A DNA stretch of 33,598 nucleotides from the NCBI GenBank assembly GCA_029240195.1, contig JARBTN010000049.1, forward strand, positions 1 to 33,598, given 5' to 3'. This DNA is from Chlamydiales bacterium. Its GTDB lineage: Bacteria; Chlamydiota; Chlamydiia; Chlamydiales; JARBTN01. The notes beneath the pieces are model-generated. The model was given only the letters and a program-made list of their open reading frames with translations, ran no database searches and had not been told where the DNA came from. Position numbers and translations under genes: made by a program. This document shows positions 18,092-26,962 of the stretch, piece after piece (the first letter of the stretch is position 1; the number at the start of each line of letters is the position of its first letter).

Positions 18092-18994
18092 TTAAGAGCT
18101 CTCCTTTTTATGCCTGATAGAGGCGATGATGCCGATTGTGAAGGAGGTGGCGATGATGCCGAGGGTGATGCTGGGGGGGATGTGATAGATTTGAGCGATG
18201 AGGAGCTTGACGGCGATGAAAGCGAGGATGAATGAAAGGGTATGGTGCAGGTAGTAAAAAGATTGGACTGCCTGGCTGACGACAAAGTAAAGGGAGCGGA
18301 GGCCGAGGATAGCGAAGACGTTTGCTGTGTAGATGATGAAGGGGTCTTTGGAGATGGCTAGGGCTGCTGGGATGGAGTCGATGGCAAAGAGGATATCTGT
18401 TGCTTCCACTAAGATGAGGCAGAGCAGAAGGGGTGTCACTTTCCAGCTCCCCTTTTCTTTGACGAGGAATTGACCTTCTGCTTTTTCTTCAGTGACGGGT
18501 AGCTTTCTTTTTAAGAAGTTTAAGAGGGCAAAGTCTTTCACTTCGCTGCTTGGGGGGTGGATGGCCATTTGATAGGCGGTGTAGGCAAGGAAGGCTCCAA
18601 GGATATAAGAGATAGAGGAGAAGCTCTCTAACATCGAGACGCCCACTAGGATTAAGACGGCGCGGAAAAAGAAGGCTCCCAGCACTCCCCAGATCAGGCA
18701 GCGGTGTTGCTCGCTGATGGTGAGGTTAAACATCTGAAAGAGGGTGTGAAAGATAAAGAGGTTGTCGATGCTGAGCGCTTTTTCTAAGAGGTAGGTCGAC
18801 AGGAAGTTAAAGGCGGGCGCTTGGCCTTGAGTGAAGTAGATGAAGACGTTGAAGGCGAGGGCGAGCACGACCCAAAGGATGCTTTCTCGAATCGAGTCTT
18901 TTAAAGAAAAGTTTTGCCGATGTTTTTTTAAGTCAAAGGCGATGATCAATAAGATGGCGCTGGTGAACAGCAGCATATGAAGGGGGCTAGACAT
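18092..18994 (-). CDS. TerC/Alx family membrane protein
   Basis: KALSIDNLFIFHTLFQMF, VEATDILFAIDSIPAALAISKDPFIIYTANVFAILGLRSLYF are hallmark TerC motifs; multiple TM segments. Confidence 0.92.
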   Translation of the reverse strand: MSSPLHMLLFTSAILLIIAFDLKKHRQNFSLKDSIRESILWVVLALAFNVFIYFTQGQAPAFNFLSTYLLEKALSIDNLFIFHTLFQMFNLTISEQHRCLIWGVLGAFFFRAVLILVGVSMLESFSSISYILGAFLAYTAYQMAIHPPSSEVKDFALLNFLKRKLPVTEEKAEGQFLVKEKGSWKVTPLLLCLILVEATDILFAIDSIPAALAISKDPFIIYTANVFAILGLRSLYFVVSQAVQSFYYLHHTLSFILAFIAVKLLIAQIYHIPPSITLGIIATSFTIGIIASIRHKKESS

Positions 18995-19061
18995 GTTTTT
19001 TTCTCTCTCTTTAAAAAAAGGCTATACATTTGGCTTATGAATGATTGCTCTTTTTTTGAGA

Positions 19062-19100
19062 AAGAAAAAAAAAGCGGGCAAGTGTCGCCACTTGCCCGCT
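19062..19100 (-). terminator. Rho-independent terminator for the outer-membrane protein gene
   Basis: Perfect 12-bp stem AGCGGGCAAGTG/CACTTGCCCGCT with a 4-nt loop, and an A-run (U-run on the minus strand) on the left side. Confidence 0.9.
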
Positions 19101-19108
19101 CAAGGAAC

Positions 19109-19771
19109 TTAGAATTCGAACTTCACGTTTGCGGAAACGGAATGCCCTTGCGATTTAGTTTTCCAAGAAGTCCCTGCGACGTCTCTGGAATCTAAACGGA
19201 CATGGCCGCATCTGTAGTAGCTATAGGTGACACCGGCGCGCGTGCTGTCATTGAGTCTGCCGTCGATACCGACCATCAGCTGGTACATGCCTACGTCTTT
19301 ATTCTTGCTGTGCGTTGTCAAACCGAGCGTTGTGCCTCGGGTGTTGATGCGGGCAGCGCCGATACCAGCTCCAACGAATGGGATGACAGGGCTGTTTTCA
19401 ACAGGAATGTCGTAGTAGACGTTTGCCATCAGCGATTGCATCTGTTGGCGGGCTTTATCCGCTGGTACGCTTACAACCAATGTGCCGGCATCTGTGTATT
19501 CTTTGATTTTGTTTTGACGGTAAGCGTATTCGGCCTCGAGTCTTAAGCCTGAGGACCAGCGAGCTCCTGCAAAGGCACCACCAAAACCATGGTCTTTGAG
19601 TTTTGTGATATACTCTGTTGGGACACCTGCAACGTCTTTTGTGCCTTTATGGGAGATGATCGAGTTAAGACCGCCCATTAAGCCGGCGTAGCCGCGCACT
19701 TCTTCAGCTGAGATTGAGGCAGCGCTCAAAGACAAGATAGTGGCAGCGAAAGTTGTGAGTAATTTCTTCAT
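19109..19771 (-). CDS. Predicted secreted outer-membrane beta-barrel protein (porin-like)
   Basis: Signal peptide MKKLLTTFAATILSLSAASISAEE, alternating amphipathic strands, C-terminal aromatic SVSANVKFEF; SD AAGGAG upstream. Confidence 0.85.
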   Translation of the reverse strand: MKKLLTTFAATILSLSAASISAEEVRGYAGLMGGLNSIISHKGTKDVAGVPTEYITKLKDHGFGGAFAGARWSSGLRLEAEYAYRQNKIKEYTDAGTLVVSVPADKARQQMQSLMANVYYDIPVENSPVIPFVGAGIGAARINTRGTTLGLTTHSKNKDVGMYQLMVGIDGRLNDSTRAGVTYSYYRCGHVRLDSRDVAGTSWKTKSQGHSVSANVKFEF

Positions 19772-20531
19772 GGATAGTCTCCTTTTTTAGTATAGAAAGG
19801 CTTTTTATGTATTGATTTGGGAACAAAAAAGTTTTTGAAAGACTTTGGCCCGCTAAAAACGCTGAATCGGTCGCTTTCTGGCATCAAGTTCTTTTTTTAG
19901 GGGCGCCTAAAACTAAATTATTCTAGTGGTTTTTTAGGTTGTTGTCGTTAAAGGTAAAAATAATGACGTACATTAAACAATTTACAAAACAATGTCGATT
20001 TAGTCAAAGCAATATCTCTAGTCCACTGTTGAAAAAAATGGAAAAGGCTGCTCAAAACTACTCCTGAGCGGTCTGGATTTTTTCATCTCCCATCAAGATT
20101 GAGCCGCTGCTGCCCTTTTTTCCTTATCTCAGGGGCCGCTCTTGGCTACCGTGGAGAAAAACTCTATTTCCTTAATTGCCAAAATTATCTATCTAAGCTA
20201 TGATAGCTTGGATATTTATGCGGGGGAGGGGCTGCTCTCCAGTTTTTTTGCCGCTTTCATCGAGGGCCTGAAAAGGTATAGCTGACGCGCTCGATTTGCT
20301 TTAAGTTTGCAAGCTAAAGGCTTTATAACTAGAACGGCTTTGAATCAATTTCGGTTGAAGAGGCAAAGGCAAAAGCTTAGCACGTGCGTATTCTCCCAAG
20401 TTTTACTGGATGAACGCTTTTCTGCACGGAAAAGCAAATTGCTTAAAACGAGGGCAAAGAGACATTTTCAATGGGAATGCTCTTTTCTTTGCTCACCCCA
20501 CAATCAGGTCTTATTACTTTAGGTAGAGGGT

Positions 20532-21299
20532 ATGTTAAAGTCGCTTAAGGTTATTTTAGAAATTCAAGAGCTCGACATCAAAATGATTCGCTTGATGCGT
20601 CTTAAAAGAGATAGGCAAAAAGAGCTTGCCCATATCAAGTCGATTAAGGAAGACCTGAAAAAACAGGTTTTATTCAAAGAGTCCGAGCTTGTCGATTTGA
20701 GAAAGGGTGTGCGCCTTTTTGAAAATGAAATCGGCGATATTGGCGCCCGTCTGAAGAAATTGGAATCGCAGCAAAATAGCATCAAAAAAATTGACGAGTT
20801 CAATGCGCTGACACAAGAGATTTCTGCCGCTGAACGGGAAAAATCGGCCAAAGAACAACGCCTTGGCGACCTCATGGATAAAGTGGCTGCCGAAGAGGAT
20901 CTCTTAAAGAATTTGCAAGATACGATGACGGCAACAGAGCAAAATAGTCGCCTAGTCGAGACAGAGATTCAAGAGAGCATTGTCAATATCAATCGTGAAG
21001 GCAAGAGCCTTTTGCAGGAAAAAGAAGAGCTGGTGGCTGAAGCTGACGCAGAAATTCTCAGCGTCTACGACCGCTTGCTGAGAAACAAGCGCGATCGCGT
21101 CATTGTGCCCATTGAAAGCCGCGCTTGCAGTGGATGCCATATTGTCGTGACAGCGCAGCACGAAAACTTAGTGCGCAAGGGCGAGCGCTTGGTGTTTTGC
21201 GAACATTGCTCCCGCATTCATTACTGGCAAGACAGCGAAATCTTCGAAGTGAGCGAACGTCAAGCGACGCGCCGCCGCCGCAAGGTTGCCGCAAGCTAA
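20532..21299 (+). CDS. CT398/CdsZ-like coiled-coil zinc-ribbon protein
   Basis: Long coiled coil followed by CSGCHIVVTAQHENLVRKGERLVFCEHCSRIHYW (C4 zinc ribbon); matches the chlamydial CT398 architecture. Confidence 0.8.
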   Translation: MLKSLKVILEIQELDIKMIRLMRLKRDRQKELAHIKSIKEDLKKQVLFKESELVDLRKGVRLFENEIGDIGARLKKLESQQNSIKKIDEFNALTQEISAAEREKSAKEQRLGDLMDKVAAEEDLLKNLQDTMTATEQNSRLVETEIQESIVNINREGKSLLQEKEELVAEADAEILSVYDRLLRNKRDRVIVPIESRACSGCHIVVTAQHENLVRKGERLVFCEHCSRIHYWQDSEIFEVSERQATRRRRKVAAS

Positions 21300-21347
21300 G
21301 GCTTGGAGCTTCAGAAAAGATGAAGCATCTTCTTTTAAGGTTTTCAT

Positions 21348-21720
21348 TTGGGACGGCGGGCAATCGCTTTCGCTTTTGGATTCATCCAAAGCGGAAGAGG
21401 AAAGTCTGGACTTCAGGGGAAAGGATACCAGTTAACGGCTGGGGGCCGTAAGGCTACGGAAAGTGTAACAGAAAACAGACCGCTTGAGAGGGGATTTCCC
21501 CTCTCAAGACAGGGTGAAAAGGCTCTCTTTGGGAGAGAGCTGCTTTTAAGGCAACTTAAAAGTTGACAAACCCTATCCGAAGCAAGAGAGAAGAAGAGGT
21601 TTTCCCCCCAATCTTCTTCAAGGATCGCTTGAGGATCTCGGCGACGGGATCCCTAGAGGAATGATTGCCCTTCCCTTCTTTTTAGAGGGGTTGACAGAAT
21701 CCGGCTTACAGCTGTCCCAA
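21348..21720 (+). ncRNA. rnpB: RNase P RNA, bacterial class A-like
   Basis: P1 TTGGGACGGC/GCTGTCCCAA at the ends; GAGGAAAGTC, ACAGAAAACAGACCGC, GGTGAAAAGG, AACCCTATCCGAAGCAAG, AGAGGAATGATTGCC, ACAGAATCCGGCTTAC motifs. Confidence 0.95.
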
Positions 21721-21736
21721 CTTTTTTATTTTTTTT

Positions 21737-21765
21737 AGGGGCTATCTTCAAGCCCCTTTTTCTTT
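21737..21765 (+). terminator. Rho-independent terminator after rnpB
   Basis: AGGGGCT atcttca AGCCCCT followed by TTTTTCTTTTTTT. Confidence 0.85.
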
Positions 21766-21900
21766 TTTTCCCTCCTTTATTCTCCGCTTTGCTGCTGGCA
21801 AAAGCTTTCGCCCTTTAAAAAAATTGGAAAATTTTTTTGCTTATTTCCCCAAAAGTCGCTAGTTTGCCAAAAAGAGCTTTAACTCAAGGTTTGGCGCGCT

Positions 21901-23739
21901 ATGGCGATCAAGGAAGTGACAGTTAGTGGACCGACTCTAGACTATGCGATCAAAAAGGGATTGGACCAGATTGGTTTAAGTCAGACATCGACCTATATCC
22001 GCATTTTGCAAAAAGATTCGCAGTCTGTCTTTGGGCATAAAGAGGCAATTGTGACCATTGCTTTCGATGAAGATGAGTCGAAAGTGGCCCTTGCCCACAA
22101 AACTCGCTCTGAGTTTAAGACCAAGTTTAAATTCCTTCTCAAAGAGGGCAAGGCCTTTGTGCAGGTCCCGAGCTCCTTTTATGAACCGTTTTATTTGCCG
22201 TCTAAAGAAGATCGCGAAAAGTACTTGCGCGAGTTTTTAAAAGAGCAGCGGGTGGAGACCCCTGATGAAGAGGCTGTCCAGCGCCTCATCACTGATTTTC
22301 ATTGCCAGTATGAGCTGGTGGCGGTTAAGACATTTGACTGCGACCCTTTAGATGAAAAGGGGGGCTTGATCTATTTGAGCGTCAGCGCAGATGCGCTTTT
22401 GGCGGAAGCGATTATCTTCCCCGGAAGTGAGGAATTGGAAGAGGGGGCGATTTTCAAAGCGCTGAAAAAACGCTCGATCATCAAAGGGGTAATGCTCAAT
22501 CACATTCGCCAGGCGTTGAAGACGCGCTTTATCGGCTATTTTGAAGTGGCCCGAGGCAAGGCGCCCGTCGATGATGCCATCGGCCGCATCGAGAAATTTT
22601 TCCAAGAAGACGAGCACAAAGAATTCACAAAGATGATGGAGCTTTTGACCATCGATACGCGCAATATCAAAGAGATCAACATCGCCGACCGCAACCAGCT
22701 TTTGTTGCAAGTGGGAGATGTCGTGATTGGCGAAGATGGCTACACTGTCGATGGACGGATTCTCAAGAAAAAAGAGCTTGGTGCGAATGAGAAGGGCGTT
22801 AAGCTTGGCGGCAACGTGCAGATTTCCGATGATGGCCGCTCTGTCTATGCCACAGAATCGGGCCACATTGTGTGGAAGCCGGATGAGAAATTTATCGACA
22901 TCGAGCCGATGTATATCGTCGAAGGCAATGTGGACTTTAGCGAAGGCAATATCGTAGGCTTTGTCGGGAAGGTGTTGATTAAAGGGGATGTCAAACCCAA
23001 ATTTACAGTCTCTGCCGAAGGCGATGTCGAGATTCGCGGCTCTGTCGAGGATGCGACGGTGGAGAGTTTGAGGGGCAATGTATTCATTGCCGGCTCTGTG
23101 GTGCATAAGCGGCAGGGCATGATCAAAGCAAAAGAGACTGTCCATTGCGCGCTTGCGACAAATGCCGACTTGCGCGCCAAAAGGATTGTGATTGAAAAAG
23201 AGTGTCTAAATAGCCATGTCGAAGCGGAAGAGAGCATTGAAATTGTCGGCAATCCCGGAGCTGTCATCGGCGGCGAGCTGATTGCAAAGCAGCTGATTCG
23301 GGTCAATATTTTAGGCTCTGAGAATGGTGTCAAGACAAAGGTTCACGTTGGCGATGTGACGGAACTAAAGAAAAGGCTTCGGACGCTCATGCAAAAGCTC
23401 AACCTCCTTGCCAACCAGCTCAAAGAGACGCAGCAGATTTTGGCTATTTTAGAGACGAAAAAGCAGCGCTCGAAGTTGAGCGCCGGCCAAGAGGAGCAGC
23501 TGCAGAAGGTATTGCAAGAGATTCCGGGCCTTGAAGATGCCATTCAATTTGGGCAGCAGGATGAAAACTTAGTGAGAGCAGAGATTCAAAAGCAGAAAAG
23601 CGCGCGCCTAGAGATACTCAAGACGCTGCATGCCCAGGTCGATATTTACTGCTTCGAAGCTTATTACATTCCGCCGACGAAAGAGGCTTATGTCGGATTT
23701 AAGTGTCAAGATGGAGAGATTAAGCGCTATCAACTCTAG
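21901..23739 (+). CDS. FapA/DUF342 family protein with an N-terminal Jag_N-like domain
   Basis: N-term VSGPTLDYAIKKGLDQIGLSQTSTYIRILQKDSQSVFGHKEAIVTI (Jag_N-like), then DUF342 beta-helix (GDVVIGEDGYTVDGRIL..., GNVDFSEGNIVGFVGKVLIKGDVKPKFTVSAEGDVEIRGSVEDA) and a coiled coil. Confidence 0.82.
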   Translation: MAIKEVTVSGPTLDYAIKKGLDQIGLSQTSTYIRILQKDSQSVFGHKEAIVTIAFDEDESKVALAHKTRSEFKTKFKFLLKEGKAFVQVPSSFYEPFYLPSKEDREKYLREFLKEQRVETPDEEAVQRLITDFHCQYELVAVKTFDCDPLDEKGGLIYLSVSADALLAEAIIFPGSEELEEGAIFKALKKRSIIKGVMLNHIRQALKTRFIGYFEVARGKAPVDDAIGRIEKFFQEDEHKEFTKMMELLTIDTRNIKEINIADRNQLLLQVGDVVIGEDGYTVDGRILKKKELGANEKGVKLGGNVQISDDGRSVYATESGHIVWKPDEKFIDIEPMYIVEGNVDFSEGNIVGFVGKVLIKGDVKPKFTVSAEGDVEIRGSVEDATVESLRGNVFIAGSVVHKRQGMIKAKETVHCALATNADLRAKRIVIEKECLNSHVEAEESIEIVGNPGAVIGGELIAKQLIRVNILGSENGVKTKVHVGDVTELKKRLRTLMQKLNLLANQLKETQQILAILETKKQRSKLSAGQEEQLQKVLQEIPGLEDAIQFGQQDENLVRAEIQKQKSARLEILKTLHAQVDIYCFEAYYIPPTKEAYVGFKCQDGEIKRYQL

Positions 23740-23765
23740 TGCGCAACAACATCTGTGGTCGGGCA

Positions 23766-23801
23766 CTAGTACCCCATCAACTTAAGTTTGATTTGCAGTA
23801 C
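23766..23801. repeat. Half-copy related to the 30681-30775 MITE-like repeat
   Basis: CTAGTACCCCATCAACTTAAGTTTGAT vs CTAGTACCTCATCCACTTAATTTTGAT (reverse complement of the right arm at 30749-30775). Confidence 0.6.
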
Positions 23802-23856
23802 TCGCTTTAGAGATGGGGCTGACTTTTCAAGAAATGCTACGACGAAGGGATCTGTC

Positions 23857-25671
23857 ATGCAGTTAGAAGGGAGAAAATTTCATTGGGAATGGACGACTAA
23901 GGCGAGCATCGAAAGCGTATGGGATGCTTTGATTGGAAAGGAGTCGGGCAAGCGACAAGGATTGCCCTTTACAGAGGGCGCCTGCTTTTTAAAAGAAGAT
24001 ATGCAAGACATTGTGCTCAAGGCCCTGCCCGCTTGGCCTGTCAAAAGTCGGACGCGAAACTGGATCGCCGGCCGTTTCTTTTCTTCGCTGACGGCCTTTG
24101 AAAGTGGCCCCATCTCGCGGATGCTTCAAGAGATTACACTTGTCGAAGAAGCTGACGGGGTCAAAGTCACCCATGAAATTCAGGTGGAGTCGAGCGGCTT
24201 GTTTTCAGCCGTCTCTGTCCCTTATTGGATTGGCTATAAGCTGAGCAATTTTTTAAAGGCCTTTTATGGCAAGCTCTCTAGCCGAGAGATGCGGGCGATC
24301 GACTTTGGCGCGACTCTCAGCTTGGAGAAGCAGTCTCTTTTAAGGCTTCGGGCTCAAGCCCTTGTCAGCGAACATTTCCGCGCCGTATGGATCAAGCAGC
24401 TCCTCACCTTTTTATTGGAGGCCTCTGATCGGCAGGTGCGGCGCATGAGCCCATTTTATCTGGCGCGCCTTTGGGGAGTGCCGGCTAAGCGCTTGCTCGA
24501 CTTATTTTTAGCGGCAACGCGGCAGCGGCTGCTCGAGATGTCATGGCTCATTCGCTGTCCAACCTGCGGGGAGTGCAGCTTGTCTTTTAAAGAGCTCTCT
24601 TCCATCAAAAGCCAGATGAATTGCCCGCTTTGTAAGGGCGAAGTGCCTGTCGATCCGCAGAGCAATCTAGAGCTTGTCTTTGCGCCGCATCCGTCTATTC
24701 GCTCGTGCCAAAACCAGGATTTTGAGGATTGCAGTCAGATCATTTTCTTAAAAGAGCTTGACATTGGGCAATCTGTGATGTCTTTAGTGCAGATTCCTGG
24801 GGGGCGCTACCGGGCGAGCATGGTGGGGGATAAGCTGTCCTCTGCTGTGGTCTTCAGCATCGATGATGCCAAGAAGACGTCGCTCTCTTTAGAGATGGAA
24901 GAGGGGAGTGTGCACTCTTTCTTAGACCCCCTTTTAAAGGCCGGGCATGTGCGCGTCTCCAATCGCACCAAGCTCAAGAAGACGCTGAAGATCGAAAACT
25001 TAGAGCGAGAGGACTTGGCTACGCGTGGCCGAACTGTCTTCAATAGCGCCTACTTTCGCAAATATTTTCCCGAGCAAGTGCTCGCTCCGCTTGAGCATTT
25101 CAAGCTATCTCATGTAGTATTGCTCTTTTTGGAGGTGGTTGGCTTTGGCAATATTAGCTTGAAGCGCGGCGATCTTGTTTCCTATGAGCTCTTTCGCGAT
25201 CTCTCCTTCTTTATGGAGGAGACCGTGGCCTCGTTTGGTGGAGCTCTCGTGCATGCTAGCCAAGGGCGGTTTTTATTCTCTTTTGAATCGGGGATTGATA
25301 CGTTGAAAGGCGCTGCCACCTTGCATGAGAAACTAAAATCTTTTAATGTCAGCCGTGGGGAGAGCGACCAGGTTGGGTTGAAGATGAGCCTGCATAATGG
25401 CTCATGCATCATCGCCTCTTTGAGTCGCGACTTTGATTATTGCGGTCAAGCTCCCAGCATTGTGCGGGGCTTGCTCGACCATTGCCAGGAAAACCAACTG
25501 GTATTTTCCGCGCCCTTTTTAAAATTGGCAAAAGTTGCTTCTTATTTAGAGGCGATGAAGTGGCCGCAAGAGGCGTTGCAGGTCAAGCTTTATGGCCGCT
25601 CTGAAGCTTTATCGGCCTATTTGATCCATCTAGAGGCTGCGCCTTTAGCCGCTGTTTCAAGCCTGGCTTAA
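23857..25671 (+). CDS. Degenerate class III nucleotidyl cyclase-like protein with SRPBCC-like N-terminus and zinc ribbon
   Basis: N-term FHWEWTTKASIESVWDALI (START/SRPBCC-like), IRCPTCGECSL...MNCPLCKGEVPV (zinc ribbon), C-term HVVLLFLEVVGFGNIS...GGALVHASQGRFLFSFES...SLHNGSCIIASLSRDFDYCGQAPSIVRGLL (CHD-like). ATG 23857 chosen; ORF track start is 23788. Confidence 0.65.
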   Translation: MQLEGRKFHWEWTTKASIESVWDALIGKESGKRQGLPFTEGACFLKEDMQDIVLKALPAWPVKSRTRNWIAGRFFSSLTAFESGPISRMLQEITLVEEADGVKVTHEIQVESSGLFSAVSVPYWIGYKLSNFLKAFYGKLSSREMRAIDFGATLSLEKQSLLRLRAQALVSEHFRAVWIKQLLTFLLEASDRQVRRMSPFYLARLWGVPAKRLLDLFLAATRQRLLEMSWLIRCPTCGECSLSFKELSSIKSQMNCPLCKGEVPVDPQSNLELVFAPHPSIRSCQNQDFEDCSQIIFLKELDIGQSVMSLVQIPGGRYRASMVGDKLSSAVVFSIDDAKKTSLSLEMEEGSVHSFLDPLLKAGHVRVSNRTKLKKTLKIENLEREDLATRGRTVFNSAYFRKYFPEQVLAPLEHFKLSHVVLLFLEVVGFGNISLKRGDLVSYELFRDLSFFMEETVASFGGALVHASQGRFLFSFESGIDTLKGAATLHEKLKSFNVSRGESDQVGLKMSLHNGSCIIASLSRDFDYCGQAPSIVRGLLDHCQENQLVFSAPFLKLAKVASYLEAMKWPQEALQVKLYGRSEALSAYLIHLEAAPLAAVSSLA

Positions 25672-25688
25672 AAGCTAAAGCCTGTATT

Positions 25689-26129
25689 TCAACGTTTTTG
25701 GCGCAAGAAAGGAAGGCGGGGGCTAAGAGAGGCTGGAGTGGCCGGGCTCTTTTTCCCGTGCTTTAAGAGCATCTCATAAGGTTCGGGAAGGCTCTTATGA
25801 TGCAAGTAGAGCCGCCTTAGCAATTGATCTTCGTCAAATTCTAGGGAAAATTCGAGCCAGCTGTCATTAAAATAGTAGGAAAAGAGAGAGGTGTGTAAAA
25901 AGATCTCTTTTTTTGCCGCCCGTTCAAAGGCCAATTCTGCGGCTTTGCGCTCCATCATTTTAAAGAGGGTGGTCGGCCGGCCTGCACCGCTCATGAGATA
26001 GGCGCACATCTCGCCAAATGAGAAAAAATTGGAGATGGGGATGCCGATGGCCTCTGCCACTTCTTCTGGCAAGGAGACGGGGTACCTGAATCGGAGAAGA
26101 AAAGATAAACTACGTTTGAAGACGTCCAT
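25689..26129 (-). CDS. Conserved hypothetical protein
   Basis: 146-aa open frame, convergent with the upstream gene; no recognised domain. Confidence 0.6.
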   Translation of the reverse strand: MDVFKRSLSFLLRFRYPVSLPEEVAEAIGIPISNFFSFGEMCAYLMSGAGRPTTLFKMMERKAAELAFERAAKKEIFLHTSLFSYYFNDSWLEFSLEFDEDQLLRRLYLHHKSLPEPYEMLLKHGKKSPATPASLSPRLPFLRQKR

Positions 26130-26330
26130 TTTAGTGCTTTAAATTTTGTTTACAAGTTTACTATTATAGTTTAACTTTTTCTTTTAGGCAACTTGAAAAT
26201 TAAGGATCAGCCACTTGCATAATACTGGGAAACTTGAGAAGCTGGAGCAGGCCCCCGCCCCTTTTCAGTTGGCAAAGTAGCTTTAAGATATACGCTTAAG
26301 AAGATAAACGCTCAAGATTTTGGTGATACG

Positions 26331-26942
26331 GTGTTTGGCATATTTATTGATTTAGAGACGACAGGACTTGATTGGCATCGCCACCGGGTGCTGGAAATGG
26401 CAATTAAGATATTGGACTTAAATAGCGGAGCGGTGCTCGATTCCCTGACAGAGAGCCTCCTCCATCCGCCGGAAGTGTTTCAAGCGGCCGATCCGGTCAG
26501 CTTAAAAGTCAATGGATGGACACAGGAAGAGAGCCTTTTTGGCAAGTCAGAGCAAGAAGTGGGCGAAAAGGTCCAAGCTCTCTTTGCTCAATATCAAATT
26601 CATCGCAACAACGCCTTCTTCATCGGGCAAAACCCCTCCTTTGACCGCCCGTTCTTTTCGCAGCTCGTTCCAGTCTATCGCCAAGAAAAATTGCAGTGGC
26701 CTTATCATTGGCTCGATTTAGCGTCCATGTATTGGGGGGAAAAGATCAAACAGCTGGCTAAAGAGCAGAGCTCGATACCTGAGATGACCCGCTTATCCAA
26801 AGATGTGATTGCTTTTGAATTGGGGCTGGCCCCGGAAATGAAGCCGCACCGGGCCATGAATGGCGTCGAGCACTTGATCGCCTGTTATGACGTCCTCATT
26901 GGGTTTCCCGTCAAAAGGTCGCTCTGTCGGGCGTCTGAATAG
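26331..26942 (+). CDS. DEDDh-type 3'-5' exonuclease-like protein
   Basis: FIDLETTGLDWHRHRVLEMAI (motif I), FIGQNPSFDRPFF (motif II), PHRAMNGVEHLI (motif III position). GTG start. Confidence 0.8.
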   Translation: MFGIFIDLETTGLDWHRHRVLEMAIKILDLNSGAVLDSLTESLLHPPEVFQAADPVSLKVNGWTQEESLFGKSEQEVGEKVQALFAQYQIHRNNAFFIGQNPSFDRPFFSQLVPVYRQEKLQWPYHWLDLASMYWGEKIKQLAKEQSSIPEMTRLSKDVIAFELGLAPEMKPHRAMNGVEHLIACYDVLIGFPVKRSLCRASE

Positions 26943-26962
26943 AGCGTAAGAAAAGAGGACTT

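Noticed and set aside
4335-18094. att-site duplication of the tRNA-Leu 3' end
   Set aside because: I looked for a second copy of GGTTCGAGTCCAGTTCCGAGCA downstream and saw none, so tRNA integration remains unproven.
17989-18285. 98-aa minus ORF rich in Ser/Pro
   Set aside because: Out-of-frame overlap with the TerC gene and repeat copy 2; low-complexity artefact.
19202-19546. 114-aa + strand ORF
   Set aside because: Antisense to the signal-peptide-bearing outer-membrane protein.
21100-21566. Several ORFs (87, 108, 73, 72 aa)
   Set aside because: Overlap the rnpB RNA gene and the end of the CdsZ-like gene; not coding-like.
22348-23145. 265-aa minus ORF
   Set aside because: Antisense of the FapA/DUF342 gene; its His/Asp/Ala-rich composition is a by-product of codon bias on the sense strand.
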